Source: Dinghuibacter silviterrae (GTDB lineage Bacteria > Bacteroidota > Bacteroidia > Chitinophagales > Chitinophagaceae). Taken from it: a stretch of DNA of 64,000 nt. Below the pieces are notes generated by a model. The model made no database searches. It was not told where the DNA came from and saw only the letters and a list, made by a program, of their open reading frames with translations. Below, piece by piece: positions 56,213-64,000 of the stretch. Positions within the stretch are counted from its first letter, which is position 1. Each line of letters begins with the position of its first letter. The translations under genes were made by a program, and so were the position numbers. The stretch covers positions 3,906,001-3,970,000 of the forward strand of contig NZ_SODV01000001.1 in assembly GCF_004366355.1 (NCBI RefSeq), in the 5' to 3' direction.

Positions 56213-57594
56213 TACCCGATGGCCAGCCCCACCGCCATCGCGCCTAGCCCTAGTGCCAGCAGGATGAGCGCCGGCCGCCATACAAACTTCCACCATTCCC
56301 CAAAGGAAACCCCTGCCACCGCCAGTACACCCATCAGCGCCCCATTGGTCGGCCCCAGCATCTCGCAAATCCCCGCCCCATATTGAAAGGCCATCACCAT
56401 CACCTGCCGCGACATGCCCGTCAGGTCCGCCAGCGGCGTCAATAACGGTATCGTCAGCTGTGCCTGCCCGCTGACGCTTGCCACCGGCACGTGGATCAAC
56501 AATTGCGCGATCATCATCCCTCCCGCCGACAACAACAGCGGCAGGTGCTGCAAAGGCGTAAAAAGCCCGTGCACGATGGTGTCGATGACGTGGCCCTCGT
56601 TCAGGACGAGGTAGACCGACCGCGCCAGCCCCACGACCAGGGCTGCCATTGTCATTTCTTTGGCGCCTTCCGTGAAGGCTTCCGCCGTTTTTCTGAGGCC
56701 CAGGCGGCCTACGATGCCTGCGACGAGGCCCAGGACGAAGAAGAGGGCGGTCATCTCGTCAAAGCCCCAGCCGCGGCGGATGATGCCGAAGACCATGGTC
56801 GCGAAAGACGCGGCGACGGCAAGGAGGATGAGGGCGTGGCGCCAGCGGGAGCCGGCGATGGCGCCCGCCATGCCCTCGCGGGCGCGCGCAGCGCCGCCAT
56901 TCGCGATCGCCGTGTCGCGGCCTGCGGCCGCGGGGTCCTCTTGCACACGCGTGCGCCGGATCACCCAGGTGATCCAAAAGGCTACCGCCGGCACAAGGAA
57001 GAGGAGGCGCAACCCCGCGCCCGACAGGAGCGGCAACTGCGCGATCTTTTGGGCGATGCCCACCTGGAAGGGGTTCATCGGGCTGAAGGACGCGCCGATG
57101 ACGGCGCAGCCCGTGCTGATGGCGATGGCGCCGATCTTTGAATAGCCGAGGCGGGTGGTCATAAAGACGATAACGGGGATCAGGGCGATGATCTCTTCGG
57201 ACATATTGTCCATCGCACCGCCGGCGGCAAAGGCCACCCCGACGAGGACCATGACGAGGTAGCGGTAGCGGCCCGTTCGCCGGATCAGCGACAACAGGGC
57301 CGCCCGGAAGGCGCCCGTTTTGTCGATCACGCAAAAGGTGCCGCCAAAAATGAGGATGCTGATGATCACATCGGCGCCCGACTCGATGCCCCGGGGGACC
57401 GACATCATCAGGCCCCAGGCGCTTACGGGTCGGGAGGACTCCCGGGTATAGCTTCCGCGCACCACCACGTCCTGACCGGTGGCCGCGTCGTGCGACCGCT
57501 GGTATTGACCGGCGGGGACCACATAAGTGCAAAGGGCAGCCAATAAGATACAACTGACCAGGATGACGAGCGGGTGGGGGAAGGACAGCTTCAT
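56209..57594 (-). CDS. YfcC-family inner-membrane transporter
   Basis: This 461-residue polytopic carrier has about 12 helices of the YfcC type, related to amino-acid or C4-dicarboxylate uptake. Family-like segments are the start with CTYVVPAGQYQR, AAGGAMDNMSEEIIALIPV and IGASFSPMNPFQVGIAQKIA, and the C-terminal GAGICEMLGPTNGALMGVL. A central loop at about 217-243 is Ala/Gly/Arg-rich and encoded by very GC-rich DNA. It overlaps the convergent kinase gene by 4 bp and is divergent from the penicillin acylase gene. The transported substrate is unknown. Confidence 0.85.
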   Translation of the reverse strand: MKLSFPHPLVILVSCILLAALCTYVVPAGQYQRSHDAATGQDVVVRGSYTRESSRPVSAWGLMMSVPRGIESGADVIISILIFGGTFCVIDKTGAFRAALLSLIRRTGRYRYLVMVLVGVAFAAGGAMDNMSEEIIALIPVIVFMTTRLGYSKIGAIAISTGCAVIGASFSPMNPFQVGIAQKIAQLPLLSGAGLRLLFLVPAVAFWITWVIRRTRVQEDPAAAGRDTAIANGGAARAREGMAGAIAGSRWRHALILLAVAASFATMVFGIIRRGWGFDEMTALFFVLGLVAGIVGRLGLRKTAEAFTEGAKEMTMAALVVGLARSVYLVLNEGHVIDTIVHGLFTPLQHLPLLLSAGGMMIAQLLIHVPVASVSGQAQLTIPLLTPLADLTGMSRQVMVMAFQYGAGICEMLGPTNGALMGVLAVAGVSFGEWWKFVWRPALILLALGLGAMAVGLAIGY

Positions 57595-57601
57595 AAGCGG
57601 G

Positions 57602-57615
57602 CGCGCCGGGCGCGG
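57602..57615 (-). repeat. GC-rich palindromic repeat, partial copy 3
   Basis: The minus strand reads CCGCGCCCGGCGCG, identical to the first 14 bases of the repeat at 20833-20850 and 21808-21825. It lies in the 54-bp divergent gap between the transporter and the penicillin acylase gene. Confidence 0.5.
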
Positions 57616-57635
57616 GTGAAGGATAAATTTAAACT

Positions 57636-57643
57636 TATCTTAG
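57636..57643 (+). promoter_or_regulatory. -7 box TATCTTAG, 5 nt from the penicillin acylase start
   Basis: TATCTTAG (one mismatch to TAnnTTTG) is followed by TAGAA and the ATG at 57649. Confidence 0.45.
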
Positions 57644-57648
57644 TAGAA

Positions 57649-59796
57649 ATGAAGAAACATTTCACTTTCCTGGCGGGCTGCCTCATAGCGATGGCGCCGA
57701 AGGTGTCCGGTGGGCCGTCGGACACAGCGCGCTATGCGGCGGAAGCTGCGCGTGTCACGATCGTGCGGGATAAGTGGGGCATCCCGCACATTTATGGCAA
57801 GACCGACGCGGACGTCGTCTTTGGGTTGATGTACGAGGAATGCAGCTATGACTTCGCCCGTGTCGAGAAAAACTACCTGGAAGTGATGGGGCGGCAGGCG
57901 GAGGCTTACGGTCCGGCCTACCTGACGAACGACCTGGAATTGCAACTAATCGAAGATACGGCGGATGCCATCCGGGACTACCATAACGCGCCGCCCTGGC
58001 TGGTCAGATTGCTCGACGCTTTTGCGGACGGGGTCAACTATTATCTGTACAAACACCCGGCGTGCAAACCGGCGGTGTTGAAACACTTCGAGCCCTGGTT
58101 TCCGCTGATGTTCACCGACGGGAGCGTGTCGGCCACGAGCACCGGCGGGATTCACCCGGAGGAAGTGCGGAATTTTTATGCCAGGGCGCCCTCCGTGGCG
58201 GCGGCTGCGCCGGCCGGGGAGCCGGCAGAAACGGGCTCGAACGGCTTTGCGATCGCGCCCGGGCGCACAGCTGACGGACACGCCCTGTTATACATCAACC
58301 CTCACGTGCCATTTTACTTCCGTCTTGAGGTCCACCTTGTGAGTGAGGAAGGGTTGAACGCATACGGCGCGGTCACGTGGGGGCAGTTTTTCGTGTACCA
58401 GGGATTCAATGAACATTGCGGATGGATGCATACGTCGAGCTATGCGGACGTGGCGGACCTTTATAAAGAGACGGTGCGCCGGGATGCGGCGGGATGGCAA
58501 TATTTGTACGACGGCGCGTGGAAGCGGATGCGGACAAAGACCCTGCGGATCGGGTGCAAAGACTCGGCAACCCAGGTGGTCACGGCCTTTTATACGGGTC
58601 ACGGCCCGGTGATGGGCGAACGCGACGGGAAGTGGCTGAGCCTGAAAGAGAACAACCGGTCGATGAAGGCGTTGATGGAGGCGTGGCTGACGACGAAGGC
58701 GGCCACTTTTGCTCAATATAAAAAAACGATGGAGCTGCGGTCGAATACAACGAACAATACGGTGTATGCAGACGACTTTGGAAACATCGCGTATTGGCAT
58801 GGCAACTTTATGCCGAAACGGGATCCGAAACTGGACTGGTCATTGCCGGTGGATGGCACGACCACGGCTACCGAGTGGCAGGGGCTGGAGGAGGGTATCC
58901 ATGTCTTCAACCCGGCTTCGGGATGGATACAGAACTGTAATTCCACGCCATTTGCAGTGTCGGGGGCGTCGAGCCCGCGGAGAGAAGACTACCCGGCGTA
59001 TATGGCGCCGGACGGGCAGAACTTTCGGTCGGTGAACGCGATCCGGTTGTTGCAAAACGCCTATAACCTGACGCTGGACAGCCTGATCGCGAAAGGGTAT
59101 AACCATTACCTGGCGGCCTTCGAGGTGCTTTTGCCTTCCTTATTCAAGGCGTATGAGGAGGCCCCGGATACAGCATTGCAAGCGCCGATAGCGCTGTTGC
59201 GAAACTGGGATCGCTTTGCGTCCGACACCTCCGTGGCCACCACGCTGGCGGTGGAGTGGGGGACGCTGATGCAGCGCAAAGCGCCGCGTGTGGCCACTAC
59301 CGAACAATACACCCATGCCCTGGCCATGATCCAGGGAGAAGTGGACAACACGAGTGCGGCGGATAGGGCGGGTTTTTTGCTGGATGTCGTACATCGCCTG
59401 GACTCCAGTTTCGGCACATGGCGGGTGCCCTGGGGCAACCTCAACCGGTACCAGCGGTTGACGGGGAAGATCCGGGAGACGTATGATGACAACAAGCCGA
59501 GCTTTCCGGTAGGGTGGGCGTCGTCTGCGTTCGGTTCGTTACCGTCGTTTGCAAGTACCTATCAGCACACGCAAAAACGCTACGGTTTTTCGGGGAACAG
59601 CTTTATCGCAGCGGTGGAATTCGGGCCGCGCATAAAAGCGCGCACGATCGTGACGGGGGGCGAAAGCAGCAACCCGGCGAGCCCGCACTTTACCGATCAG
59701 GCGCAGGGGTATATCCAGGGGAAATTCAAAGACGTATACTTCTATAAAGAGGATGTGCTCGCCCATGCGGAGCGGACGTACCACCCGGGGGATTAG
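57649..59796 (+). CDS. Penicillin acylase family (Ntn-hydrolase) protein
   Basis: This 715-residue periplasmic amidase is made as a precursor that cleaves itself. A signal peptide (MKKHFTFLAGCLIAMAPKVSG) is followed by the alpha chain starting RVTIVRDKWGIPHIYG. A linker rich in Ala and Pro ends at the nucleophile Ser197 in ETGSNGFAIAPG, which starts the beta chain. LLYINPHVPF and WHGNFMPKRDP fit the family. Substrates include penicillins, acyl-homoserine lactones and other acyl amides; here the choice is open. The start at 57649 gives the leader and follows a -7 box by 5 nt. It overlaps the AraC gene by 4 bp. Confidence 0.92.
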   Translation: MKKHFTFLAGCLIAMAPKVSGGPSDTARYAAEAARVTIVRDKWGIPHIYGKTDADVVFGLMYEECSYDFARVEKNYLEVMGRQAEAYGPAYLTNDLELQLIEDTADAIRDYHNAPPWLVRLLDAFADGVNYYLYKHPACKPAVLKHFEPWFPLMFTDGSVSATSTGGIHPEEVRNFYARAPSVAAAAPAGEPAETGSNGFAIAPGRTADGHALLYINPHVPFYFRLEVHLVSEEGLNAYGAVTWGQFFVYQGFNEHCGWMHTSSYADVADLYKETVRRDAAGWQYLYDGAWKRMRTKTLRIGCKDSATQVVTAFYTGHGPVMGERDGKWLSLKENNRSMKALMEAWLTTKAATFAQYKKTMELRSNTTNNTVYADDFGNIAYWHGNFMPKRDPKLDWSLPVDGTTTATEWQGLEEGIHVFNPASGWIQNCNSTPFAVSGASSPRREDYPAYMAPDGQNFRSVNAIRLLQNAYNLTLDSLIAKGYNHYLAAFEVLLPSLFKAYEEAPDTALQAPIALLRNWDRFASDTSVATTLAVEWGTLMQRKAPRVATTEQYTHALAMIQGEVDNTSAADRAGFLLDVVHRLDSSFGTWRVPWGNLNRYQRLTGKIRETYDDNKPSFPVGWASSAFGSLPSFASTYQHTQKRYGFSGNSFIAAVEFGPRIKARTIVTGGESSNPASPHFTDQAQGYIQGKFKDVYFYKEDVLAHAERTYHPGD

Positions 59797-60677
59797 ATAA
59801 AAATGCGCGTCCCCGTATTGCTATAATTCTGCCGGAACTCCTTCGGCCGGCTTCCCTTCTTTTTCTTAAAAATCCGGTTGAAATTGGAAATGCTGTTGAA
59901 CCCGCAGTCGTAGGCGATCTCTGCGATGGAATTGGTGGTGTCGATGAGCATGCGGGAGGCGTGGCCGAGGCGGATGTCGTTGAGACAATCGACAAAAGTG
60001 ATGCCGGTCTTGGCCTTGAAAAAACGGCTGAAGGCGGTTTCGGTCATGCCGGCGATCTTGGCGGCTTCGCCGAGGCGGATGGCCTTGCCAAAGTTTTCGT
60101 TCATAAACTGGACGACCTTTTCGATCCGGCGGCTGTCGGTGAACTGGGCGTCGGGCGCCCAGGCGTTTCCGGCGGCGAGTACGCGGATGTTGCGAGAGGT
60201 GGAGAGGTCGTGGAGGATGGACATGAGCTCCAGGACGGAATCGAAGCCGCTTCTTTTCTCCAGGTTTTTGATGCGGGGGGCGATCCGTTCGATGGTGTCT
60301 CGCGAAAAAAGGATCCCGCTTTGGGCCTTGTCAAAAAGGGTCCGGATATAACCGAGCTGGTTGCGTTTTAAAAATATATCGCTGAACAGGTCCTTGTGGA
60401 ACTGGATGGTGATCTCGTGGATTTTTTTGCCGCCGCTTTTATGGGTGAACCAGGCGTGTCGCACGTTGGAGCCGACCAGGACGAGCTCCAGGTCTTCGAT
60501 TTCCTCGACGTCGTCCCCGACGACGCGTTGGGCGCCGGCGGCATTCTCGATAAAATTCAATTCGTATTCTTCGTGGTAGTGGAGCGGAAAGTCGAACTCG
60601 GTCTTGAACCGTGAGAACAAGGTAAAACAGTCCGCCTTGGTCAACGGGGTGATCTCCTTGATAATAGGCTTGGACAT
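59793..60677 (-). CDS. AraC-family regulator with cupin sensor domain
   Basis: This 294-residue regulator has an N-terminal cupin (FDFPLHYHEEYELNFI) and two C-terminal AraC helix-turn-helix units (AIRLGEAAKIAGMTETAFSR, and SIAEIAYDCGFNSISNFNRI with FKKKKGSRPKEFR). The ATG at 60677 is preferred to a TTG three codons earlier. It is divergent from the SusC gene at 60886 across a 208-bp gap, so it probably controls that uptake locus in response to a sugar. That gap holds the palindrome AACGATCGTT. Confidence 0.92.
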   Translation of the reverse strand: MSKPIIKEITPLTKADCFTLFSRFKTEFDFPLHYHEEYELNFIENAAGAQRVVGDDVEEIEDLELVLVGSNVRHAWFTHKSGGKKIHEITIQFHKDLFSDIFLKRNQLGYIRTLFDKAQSGILFSRDTIERIAPRIKNLEKRSGFDSVLELMSILHDLSTSRNIRVLAAGNAWAPDAQFTDSRRIEKVVQFMNENFGKAIRLGEAAKIAGMTETAFSRFFKAKTGITFVDCLNDIRLGHASRMLIDTTNSIAEIAYDCGFNSISNFNRIFKKKKGSRPKEFRQNYSNTGTRIFI

Positions 60678-60781
60678 AGTGGACAAAAATTGCTTAGTTA
60701 TTGATAAAAAAGTACAATATATCTAACCGAAGCATTCACTAAAACCGGGCTGAAATCCAATACAGTAAAGGGTTTTCAAAT

Positions 60782-60791
60782 AACGATCGTT
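60782..60791. promoter_or_regulatory. Palindrome AACGATCGTT in the AraC-SusC gap
   Basis: This perfect 10-bp palindrome lies midway in the AT-rich divergent gap 60678-60885. GATCG recurs at two more places nearby. It may be a regulator site, but it is short and could arise by chance. Confidence 0.3.
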
Positions 60792-60885
60792 AGACCGGGT
60801 GAAAAAACGCAAATGATTGCTAAAATAGTATTATTTCGGCACTTCCTATTGATCGTAATTTTAACAAAATTAATGATCGCTTGTT

Positions 60886-63800
60886 ATGAGAAGAAAACTA
60901 CTGCTTCCTCTGTGCATGCTCCTGTTGTGTTTTTTGTGCCTTTATACGGCGCATGCACAGACAAAAACGGTCACGGGAACCGTTTCAGATGACAAGGGCA
61001 CCACGCTTCCCGGTGCCACCGTAACGGTCCAGTCTACGAAGATTTCTACCAAAACAGACGTGAACGGCCGCTTCACCCTCTCGGTGCCGGCGGGTGCCAA
61101 AAGCTTGATTGTCACCTTTGTCGGCATGAAAGCGGCGGAGGTGTCCATCGGTTCAAAGGCCAACGTCGATGTCACCCTGACCTCCCTGACGGCGACGTTG
61201 AGCGATGTCGTCGTGATTGGTTACGGGGTGCAAAAGAAGTCGGACGTGAACGGGGCCATTTCCTCCATCAAGGCCACGGACATCGCCGACATCCCGCAGC
61301 CAAGCATCGACCAGATGATGCAGGGCAAAGCGGCGGGTGTCACGGTGACCCAGAACTCGGGGATGCCGGGGGCGGCCGTGTCGGTGCACGTACGCGGGAT
61401 CACCTCCTTTACCGGGAGTGAACCTTTGTATGTGATCGACGGGGTGGCCATCGACGGGAATTCCGCCAACAACGGTCACCAGCTCACCAGCCCTGCCAGC
61501 CCCAGCCAGCAGGAATCGAGCCCGAGCCCGCTGGCGATGTTGAACCCGAGCGACATCGAGTCGATCGACGTCCTGAAAGACGCGTCGGCGACGGCCATCT
61601 ATGGCAGCCGTGGTTCGAACGGGGTCGTGATCATCACGACCAAAAAAGGAAAGGCCGGGACCGGCAAGATCACCTACGACGGTTACTATGGCAAACAGGA
61701 ACAGGGAAAGTTCCTGAACATGATGAGCCTTCCGCAATATGCCTCCCTGGAAAACAATATGGCGGACCTGTTTGGCCTGCCCCGCCGGGCGGAATTTGCC
61801 AACCCCGGCAAGCTGGGTCCGGGCACCGACTGGCAAAAGGCGATTTTCCGCCGGGCGCCCCAGACGAGCCATAACCTGGCGTTCTCCGGGAGCAACGGCA
61901 AAACCGATTTTTATATCTCCGGCGGTTATTTTGACCAGGACGGGACGGTGATCGCTTCCGATTTCAAACGCTATTCGGTACATACAACCGTCAACTCCCA
62001 GATCAACAACTGGTTCAAAGCGGGCACCAGCTTTTCCGCCAGCCAAAGCAGCTCCGACATCGGTTTGGGCAACTCGTATGGGATCATCTATACCGCCCTG
62101 CTACAGGCACCCGACGCCGCCGTGTACAACGCGGACGGCTCTTATGCGGGGCCCGCGGTGGTCAACGGCCAGGTACTGGGTTACCGGAACCCGGTCCAGG
62201 AGGCGTACAACATCACCAATACCCTGGGCAGGAGCAATGCGCAAGGCAACGTCTACGGCGACATCAAATTCCCGTTGGACATTACCCTGCACTCCGAGAT
62301 CGACGGGAACTTCGACTGGAGCAATGCCAAGACCTTCCTGCCAACCTACTCTTATGGCGCGACAGGGTCCCAACCGGCCTTTGTCAACACCCAGGCAAGC
62401 CTGAACGAATACAATGCCTGGGACAACTACTGGAACTGGATCGAACACCTGAACTACAACCATACTTTTGGCAAACACGCGATCACGGCACTCGTTGGTC
62501 ATGAAGTATGGGAATCCACGTATGGCGGTATCCAGGCCGGCACAAAAGGGTTCACCGCGGGGAATACCATCCAAACCCTTGGCCTGGGTACACAGGCCAA
62601 CAATACCCTGGGCGAGCCGAAAGGCAGCTCGGTGATGGAATCCTTTATCGGGCGTCTGATCTATACCTACGACAACAAATACAGCATCACCGCCACGGAA
62701 CGCCGCGACCGTTCTTCCAACTTCGCCCAGGGCCACCAGGTGGGCTATTTCCCCGGGGTGGCCGTTTCCTGGCGGTTGTCCGAAGAGTCCTTTATGAACA
62801 CCATCAACCCGATCGTGAGCAACCTGAAGATCCGCACGGGGTATGGCACCACGGGTAACTCCAATACCGGTGGCGGTTACAAATACGGTTCGGCCATCCA
62901 GCCGGTGGTCACCGGTCTTGGTACGGGTTTTAGCGTGTACAACTTCAACAACCCGAACCTGACCTGGGAAACCGCCATCCAAAAGAACCTCGGGGTGGAC
63001 TTCTCGCTGCTGCACGGCAGGGTCGACGCCACCTTTGATGTGTACGACAAGACGTCGAAAAACTTCCTGTTCCAGCAACCCCTGCCCGCCTTCCTGTCTG
63101 GGGGCACCGCCGAGTACTCCAACGCCGCGATCGTTCAACCCCCTTGGGTAAACGCCGGTAAAATCGAGAACAAGGGTTTTGAATTCTCCATCACCAGCCA
63201 CAACCTCCAGACAAGGAACTTCCGGTGGAACACGACCCTTATCTTCTCTCATTACAAAAACAAGGTCATTTCCCTAAACGGTTTCCCCTCCCTGATCGGG
63301 AACATCTCCACGGGCTTTGGTCCCCAGATCCCGGCGACCGTTACCCAAGTGGGCGGCCCGGTGGGTGAATTCTTCGGGTACAAGACCGCGGGCATCATCA
63401 AAACCCAGGCGCAACTGACCGACCTGGCGCAGAACCCGCAGAACGTGGCCGGTGTAGCCGAGACCGTTACCAGCGACCGGACGAACAACACGGGTGTCTA
63501 TCTCGGCGACATCCTGTACGCAGGGCGGAACGTCAAGGGGGCGGCCAATACCCAATATGCGTTGGGCAATCCAAACCCGAACTTTACGTATAGCCTGTCC
63601 AACGACTTTACCTATAAAGGCTTTGAACTGTCCGTTTTCCTGACCGGGTCCCAAGGGGGTAAAATCCTGAACGCCCTGGCCTTCCAGACGGAAGGGCTCT
63701 ACGGGCTCTATATGAATCAGACCGCCGCCATGGCGAACTACTGGACCCCGTCCAATCCCAATTCCAACATCCCCACACCGCGGTCCGGTTGGGGGAACAA

Positions 63801-64000
63801 CAACCTGGTCATGTCCGACCGCTTCCTGGAGAACGCCTCCTTCCTTCGGCTGCAAAACGTCCGCTTTGGATATAACCTACCATCGGAATGGGCCAAGTAT
63901 GTAAAAATGAGTCACCTCAAGGCGTATGTAAGCGGACAGAACCTGCACGTATGGACCAAATACAGCGGCCTGGATCCCGAAGTCGGCTCCCTGAACCAGA
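60886..64000 (+). CDS. SusC/RagA-family TonB-linked outer-membrane protein, C-terminus cut by window edge
   Basis: This frame is open for over 1038 codons to the right edge and lacks only its last residues. The signal peptide (LLCFLCLYTAHAQ) is followed by a carboxypeptidase-regulatory-like domain (TVTGTVSDDKGTTLPGATVT) and the plug with LSDVVVIGYGVQKKSDVNG and ASATAIYGSRGSNGVVIIT. The barrel carries the late SusC signature YSGLDPEVGSLNQ, at the edge. The gene is divergent from an AraC-type regulator. A SusD partner would be expected downstream, outside the window. Confidence 0.95.
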   Translation, partial: MRRKLLLPLCMLLLCFLCLYTAHAQTKTVTGTVSDDKGTTLPGATVTVQSTKISTKTDVNGRFTLSVPAGAKSLIVTFVGMKAAEVSIGSKANVDVTLTSLTATLSDVVVIGYGVQKKSDVNGAISSIKATDIADIPQPSIDQMMQGKAAGVTVTQNSGMPGAAVSVHVRGITSFTGSEPLYVIDGVAIDGNSANNGHQLTSPASPSQQESSPSPLAMLNPSDIESIDVLKDASATAIYGSRGSNGVVIITTKKGKAGTGKITYDGYYGKQEQGKFLNMMSLPQYASLENNMADLFGLPRRAEFANPGKLGPGTDWQKAIFRRAPQTSHNLAFSGSNGKTDFYISGGYFDQDGTVIASDFKRYSVHTTVNSQINNWFKAGTSFSASQSSSDIGLGNSYGIIYTALLQAPDAAVYNADGSYAGPAVVNGQVLGYRNPVQEAYNITNTLGRSNAQGNVYGDIKFPLDITLHSEIDGNFDWSNAKTFLPTYSYGATGSQPAFVNTQASLNEYNAWDNYWNWIEHLNYNHTFGKHAITALVGHEVWESTYGGIQAGTKGFTAGNTIQTLGLGTQANNTLGEPKGSSVMESFIGRLIYTYDNKYSITATERRDRSSNFAQGHQVGYFPGVAVSWRLSEESFMNTINPIVSNLKIRTGYGTTGNSNTGGGYKYGSAIQPVVTGLGTGFSVYNFNNPNLTWETAIQKNLGVDFSLLHGRVDATFDVYDKTSKNFLFQQPLPAFLSGGTAEYSNAAIVQPPWVNAGKIENKGFEFSITSHNLQTRNFRWNTTLIFSHYKNKVISLNGFPSLIGNISTGFGPQIPATVTQVGGPVGEFFGYKTAGIIKTQAQLTDLAQNPQNVAGVAETVTSDRTNNTGVYLGDILYAGRNVKGAANTQYALGNPNPNFTYSLSNDFTYKGFELSVFLTGSQGGKILNALAFQTEGLYGLYMNQTAAMANYWTPSNPNSNIPTPRSGWGNNNLVMSDRFLENASFLRLQNVRFGYNLPSEWAKYVKMSHLKAYVSGQNLHVWTKYSGLDPEVGSLNQ

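Noticed and set aside
1-64000. tRNA, rRNA, CRISPR, IS element or prophage
   Set aside because: Intergenic gaps are short, and none shows cloverleaf, array, transposase or terminal-repeat features.

Overview
The window looks like a chromosomal segment of a GC-rich Bacteroidota, most likely Chitinophagaceae-like. The grounds are two SusC/SusD-type outer-membrane loci, many lipoproteins, an FtsX-type permease, a Reg_prop/Y_Y_Y sensor kinase, promoters of the phylum-specific -7 type (TAnnTTTG) and almost no Shine-Dalgarno signals. No rRNA, tRNA, CRISPR array, IS element or prophage was seen. Genes are tightly packed, with many 4-bp ATGA overlaps and no gap above about 210 bp. Both edge genes are cut by the window.

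Layout. 1-8.2 kb: an FtsX/MacB permease (partial), then a lipoprotein with ThuA, sugar-dehydrogenase and cytochrome c modules, a TonB receptor, a GH43 glycosidase and a convergent DeoR regulator. 8.4-15.6 kb: a SusC-SusD pair followed by RidA, a PfkB (KDG-kinase-like) kinase and an M19 dipeptidase. 15.6-20.8 kb (minus strand): IlvD/Edd sugar-acid dehydratase, SDR, GH20 hexosaminidase and VOC protein. 20.9-30.5 kb: OmpA lipoprotein, DUF937-like protein, a fusion of a polytopic membrane domain with an FG-GAP propeller, AraC regulator, GH9 endoglucanase, DUF5009 membrane protein, small-molecule kinase and DinB protein.

30.6-36.7 kb is the most notable block: a MerA-like FAD disulfide oxidoreductase, an OpuC/EgtV-type ABC ATPase, a permease fused to a substrate-binding domain, EgtB and EgtD. 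This reads as a combined ergothioneine uptake and synthesis locus, and the substrate-binding domain appears circularly permuted. 36.8-43.8 kb: CHAD protein, DUF2383 protein, remains of a LigD gene (phosphoesterase fragment plus an intact polymerase domain), small secreted proteins, DinB, PaaI, a HipA-like kinase with DUF3037, and an SDR lacking its catalytic Tyr/Lys. 43.9-52.4 kb: M1 peptidase, HdeD, TfoX-N, SemiSWEET, a one-domain asparaginase, envelope MsrA/MsrB and an MBL protein with altered metal ligands. 51.8-56.2 kb: an ECF sigma factor, a 68-residue protein and a ClpP paralogue in one operon, divergent from a large sensor kinase. 56.2-64 kb: YfcC-type transporter, penicillin acylase family protein, AraC regulator and a second SusC (partial).

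Two patterns cut across genes. First, a TAnnTTTG-like -7 box lies exactly 4 nt before the start codon at nine genes on both strands, which would give leaderless or nearly leaderless mRNAs. Second, very GC-rich palindromic pieces recur between genes, and similar Ala/Gly/Pro-rich stretches sit inside loops of several unrelated proteins. All functional statements are from reading motifs; no database search was possible.
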